Assembly: GCA_002424295.1 (NCBI GenBank)
Contig: DIQY01000062.1
Coordinates: 6,962 to 14,651 of the forward strand
Length of the DNA: 7,690 bases
Direction of reading: 5' to 3'
Source: Ruminococcaceae bacterium UBA5450
GTDB taxonomy: Bacteria > Bacillota > Clostridia > Oscillospirales > Acutalibacteraceae
A program made the translations under genes and the position numbers. Of the stretch, positions 5,100 through 7,690 are shown piece by piece (position 1 is the first letter of the stretch; every line of letters starts with the position of its first letter). The notes beneath the pieces are model-generated. The model was given only the letters and a program-made list of their open reading frames with translations. It was not told where the DNA came from and ran no database searches.

Positions 5100-7439
5100 A
5101 TGAAGAGACCGGATACGGATCAGTATGTGTCTGCAGGGAACGTGGATCATACTCCAGCCGCGACGGCGAAATCGTTCGGAAGAATTGTTTTAAAAGCGTT
5201 GCTTACGATTCTTACAATTTGCTTGATTACCGGTGTCATTTTAGGAATCGCCCTTTTTTCGTTTATCATGAGTATGAAAAATGAAAAAGTCGATTTTGAT
5301 TTGACAAATTTAAAGTTAAATTACACCAGCTTTATTTATGTGAATGGAGAAGGGGATAATCCCGATAATCCGGTTGAGTTAACAACTCTTTATAAAGACG
5401 AAAACCGGGTTTGGGTTGATTATGGCGATATTCCCGACAACATGAAAAATGCAATGGTGGCAATTGAGGACAAGCGTTTTTGGGAACATAGCGGCGTAGA
5501 CTGGGTGCGTACAGCCGGCGCAGCAGTTCATCTGCTGCAAAATGACAGTTATGGCGGCTCTACGATTACACAGCAGTTGGTTAAAAACATTACAAATTAC
5601 GATGAAGTCAGCCTGACACGAAAAGTAAAAGAAATTTTTCGTGCTCTGAATCTCGAAAAGCAGTATAGCAAGGAGCAGATATTGGAAGCCTACCTTAACT
5701 ATGTTAGCTTTGGTTCGGGGACACAAGGCGTAGAAGCGGCAGCAAAGCTTTATTTTGGAAAGAGCATTAAAGACTGTGATATTGCAGAATGCGCTAGTAT
5801 TGCGGGAATTACGCAGAACCCGTCCAAATATTCTCCGCTGATTTATCCTGAAAATAACAAGGAACGTCAGCAGACAGTATTGGGAGCAATGCATGATCAA
5901 AAATTGATTACGGACGATCAATATACACAGGCCATGCAGGAATCTGAGAATATGCATTTTGTCGGCTATTCAGCAGAGGGTAATAATAATCAGACATGGG
6001 ATTGGTATACAGAAGCTTTGGTCAGTGATGTGATCAATATGCTGATGGATAAATATAATATCAATTATGATACGGCAGTAGACAAGCTCTATCATGGTGG
6101 ATATAAAATTTATTCGGCCGAAAATTGTAATTTTCAAAAATCAGCCGAGGAATATATTCTTCGTGATGACCTTTTCGGCGGCGATCAGCAGATGCAGTTG
6201 GGCTTTTATGCGATGGACTATCAGGGTCGTGTCCTTGCTACTTTGGGCAACCGAAATAAAAAGGAAGGCAATATGGTGCAGTCCTTTGCAACGGATACGC
6301 AGAGGCAGTCCGGTTCTTCCATTAAGCCATTGTCTGTTTATGGACCGGCAATGGATCAGGGCGTAAAATATGACAATGTACCAATTACCTATTCTACTTT
6401 AATTAATGATAAGCCTTTGGACAATTATTTTGGGCCAGGACAATCTGGACCAAACAACGCAGATAATACGTTCCATAGTTGGACACCAGTACAGAAAGCT
6501 TTGCAATGGTCCTATAATGCTAGTTCCGCTCAGGTATGCAATGCCATGGGACCGACTACAAGCTATAATTTCCTTGTGAATCAACTCCATTTTACCACCT
6601 TGGAGCAATCAGATAATAATATTGCTGCTATGGCAGTTGGTGGACAAACCCGTGGTGTAACAGTTAAGGAAATGACAGCTGGCTTTCAAGTCTTTGGGAA
6701 CGGTGGAAAATATTTTAAACCTTATACTTTTTATTACGTAGAAGATCATGACGGGAATATGATTCAGGACAACCGTAACGAATCCAGTGAACAGGTAATC
6801 AAAGGAACAACGGCTGGAATCATGAATCATATTTTGCAGTCTGTTGTAAGCGGCGGTACTGGTACAGCTGCTGCAATCAGTGGCTGGCAGCTCTTTGGTA
6901 AAACCGGTACCAGTAATATGGGCAGCGCAACACCGGATAGTTGGTTTATTGGAGGAACACCAAAAGTTGTTGCAGGTATCTGGAGTGGTTATGAACAGAT
7001 GAAAGATATCAGTTGGAAGACTGAATACTGCAAGCAGATTTGGCGTGCCTTGATTTCACAGTATCTTTCCGGTCAGACGGCGGTTCCCTTTGACTTAGAT
7101 CCCAATATTGTAGAACGGACGTATTGCAAGAGCAGTGGCCTTTTAGCCGGAGATTCCTGTACGGATACTGCAATCGGCTATTATGATAAAAATAATCTTC
7201 CAGCAGTTTGTAACGGGGGAAGTGACCATAAGGGGAACAGTGGGACATCTTCTGGGATAAGTCCTTCTTCCTCCAGTTCGTCTGGAACGTCTTCAAAAAC
7301 TCAAACGAGCAGCCCTCAAAGTTCTGCCTCGCAAAGTTCTGGCTCAAGCAGTCATGAACAGCCGTCTTCGTCTACGCCATCTCCTTCTTCTGAAGTACCC
7401 TCTTCATCGAAAACCCCAATTTCTTCTTTATCGGGTTAA
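5100..7439 (+). CDS. Class A penicillin-binding protein (bifunctional transglycosylase/transpeptidase)
   Basis: The protein has 779 residues. A cytoplasmic tail (1-28) and one transmembrane helix (about 29-59) place the enzyme outside the membrane. The GT51 transglycosylase domain (about 95-290) has IEDKRFWEHSG (catalytic Glu123), GGSTITQQLVKN (152-163) and KEQILEAYLN (second Glu196). The transpeptidase domain (about 365-670) has the nucleophile motif SSIK (Ser406, Lys409), SYN (471-473) and KTGTS (601-605). All catalytic motifs are intact. It polymerises lipid II into glycan strands and cross-links the stem peptides. A small C-terminal module with three Cys (676, 687, 704; YCKSSGLLAGDSC...AVC) is typical of clostridial class A PBPs. 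The last 66 residues are a Ser-rich, low-complexity tail with 34 serines. It is divergent from the BofC-like gene and ends in its own terminator. Whether it serves vegetative or spore wall synthesis cannot be decided; PbpF-like forespore use is possible. Confidence 0.96.
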   Translation: MKRPDTDQYVSAGNVDHTPAATAKSFGRIVLKALLTILTICLITGVILGIALFSFIMSMKNEKVDFDLTNLKLNYTSFIYVNGEGDNPDNPVELTTLYKDENRVWVDYGDIPDNMKNAMVAIEDKRFWEHSGVDWVRTAGAAVHLLQNDSYGGSTITQQLVKNITNYDEVSLTRKVKEIFRALNLEKQYSKEQILEAYLNYVSFGSGTQGVEAAAKLYFGKSIKDCDIAECASIAGITQNPSKYSPLIYPENNKERQQTVLGAMHDQKLITDDQYTQAMQESENMHFVGYSAEGNNNQTWDWYTEALVSDVINMLMDKYNINYDTAVDKLYHGGYKIYSAENCNFQKSAEEYILRDDLFGGDQQMQLGFYAMDYQGRVLATLGNRNKKEGNMVQSFATDTQRQSGSSIKPLSVYGPAMDQGVKYDNVPITYSTLINDKPLDNYFGPGQSGPNNADNTFHSWTPVQKALQWSYNASSAQVCNAMGPTTSYNFLVNQLHFTTLEQSDNNIAAMAVGGQTRGVTVKEMTAGFQVFGNGGKYFKPYTFYYVEDHDGNMIQDNRNESSEQVIKGTTAGIMNHILQSVVSGGTGTAAAISGWQLFGKTGTSNMGSATPDSWFIGGTPKVVAGIWSGYEQMKDISWKTEYCKQIWRALISQYLSGQTAVPFDLDPNIVERTYCKSSGLLAGDSCTDTAIGYYDKNNLPAVCNGGSDHKGNSGTSSGISPSSSSSSGTSSKTQTSSPQSSASQSSGSSSHEQPSSSTPSPSSEVPSSSKTPISSLSG

Positions 7440-7482
7440 CTTTTAGGGGCTTAATTGAGAATAAGCTTGTGCTTTTATGATT

Positions 7483-7522
7483 GAACAGGTAGGTACTTCT
7501 TATGGTATCTGCCTGTTCTTTT
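7483..7522 (+). terminator. Rho-independent terminator of the PBP gene
   Basis: A 15-bp stem pairs 7483-7497 with 7504-7518 (GAACAGGTAGGTAC against GTATCTGCCTGTTC), including three G-U pairs, around a 6-nt loop. It is followed by TTTT and a T-rich run. The G-U pairs favour the plus-strand RNA, which fits its place 43 bp after the PBP stop. Confidence 0.85.
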
Positions 7523-7548
7523 CCTTCGTCTTAAATCAAGTGAATTAG

Positions 7549-7577
7549 TTGAAAGTTGTAGAAAAACATGATAAACT
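7549..7577 (+). promoter_or_regulatory. SigA promoter of the homoserine dehydrogenase gene
   Basis: TTGAAA (7549-7554), a 17-bp spacer and TAAACT (7572-7577) with an extended TG motif (7569-7570) form a good vegetative promoter. The start near 7584 gives a leader of about 53 nt. I see no T-box, riboswitch or attenuator in that leader. Confidence 0.68.
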
Positions 7578-7636
7578 ATAGAAGTTAAGTCTAATTTTAG
7601 CCTTTAATGATTATGCAGTTTGAGGGGGCTTTTCGA

Positions 7637-7690
7637 ATGATAGAAATAGCGGTTCTTGGATATGGCGTTGTTGGTTCCGGCGTTGTGGAA
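7637..7690 (+). CDS. hom: Homoserine dehydrogenase, N-terminal fragment (runs off window)
   Basis: Only the first 18 codons are in view: MIEIAVLGYGVVGSGVVE. This is the start of a Rossmann NAD(P)-binding fold, with the GxGxVGSGV fingerprint (GYGVVGSGVV) characteristic of homoserine dehydrogenase. That enzyme reduces aspartate semialdehyde to homoserine in the threonine and methionine pathway. GAGGGGG (7622-7628) lies 8 nt before the ATG. The gene has its own SigA-type promoter and follows the PBP terminator, so it starts a new transcription unit, possibly followed by thrC/thrB outside the window. Other short Rossmann dehydrogenases cannot be wholly excluded from 18 residues. Confidence 0.8.
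   Translation, partial: MIEIAVLGYGVVGSGVVE

Noticed and set aside
5379..5957. 192-codon minus-strand open frame inside the PBP gene
   Set aside because: It lies fully within the conserved transglycosylase region, has Cys/Ile/Leu/Phe-rich antisense composition and no RBS. It is a shadow of the PBP coding strand.
7440..7636. Riboswitch or T-box in the gap before hom
   Set aside because: The only strong structure is the hairpin at 7483-7518 followed by T's, which lies upstream of the hom promoter and fits the PBP terminator. The hom leader of about 53 nt is too short and shows no T-box or riboswitch core.

Overview
The window comes from an AT-rich, endospore-forming Gram-positive bacterium, most likely an anaerobic Clostridia member (an Oscillospiraceae/Ruminococcaceae-type organism is my best guess). 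The evidence is an unmistakable alpha/beta-type small acid-soluble spore protein, a PdaB-like polysaccharide deacetylase, a BofC C-terminal-domain-like protein, a clostridial-style class A penicillin-binding protein, and strong AGGAGG-type ribosome binding sites. I see no prophage, insertion sequence, CRISPR array, tRNA or rRNA.

Layout. (1) Positions 2-1876 (+) hold the 3' part of a large modular cell-wall hydrolase. Its N-terminus lies outside the window. It has SH3b repeats, a BIG2 domain, a second beta-rich domain and a GH24 lysozyme domain that appears split by a further SH3-like insert. It ends at a strong hairpin terminator that works in both directions. (2) Positions 1917-2063 are intergenic but not empty. 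They hold a possible 16-residue peptide gene on the minus strand, with its own promoter and Shine-Dalgarno sequence, set back-to-back with the promoter of the next gene. (3) A glyoxalase-I-like VOC protein (2064-2426, +) and an MBL-fold hydrolase (2386-3138, -) converge, and their 3' ends overlap by 41 bp. (4) A PdaB-like deacetylase (3230-4015, +), a 72-residue unknown (4038-4256, +) and a SASP gene (4348-4539, +) follow, closed by a strong terminator. (5) A BofC-like membrane-anchored protein (4612-4998, -) and a class A PBP (5100-7439, +) diverge from a short shared intergenic region. (6) After the PBP terminator, a SigA-type promoter leads into the first 18 codons of homoserine dehydrogenase (7637 to the window end).

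How the genes fit together. The middle and right part is a loose neighbourhood of envelope and spore functions: a peptidoglycan-deacetylase-like protein, a spore DNA protector, a BofC-like forespore candidate and a peptidoglycan synthase. The SASP gene and the BofC-like gene are preceded by similar sigma-G-like elements (xxATA, 17 bp, CAAACTA), which would place both in the forespore. The metabolic genes (VOC, MBL, hom) look like ordinary chromosomal neighbours. No large new multi-gene system is visible. The most unusual items are the nested lysozyme architecture, the micro-ORF unit and the 41-bp tail-to-tail overlap.
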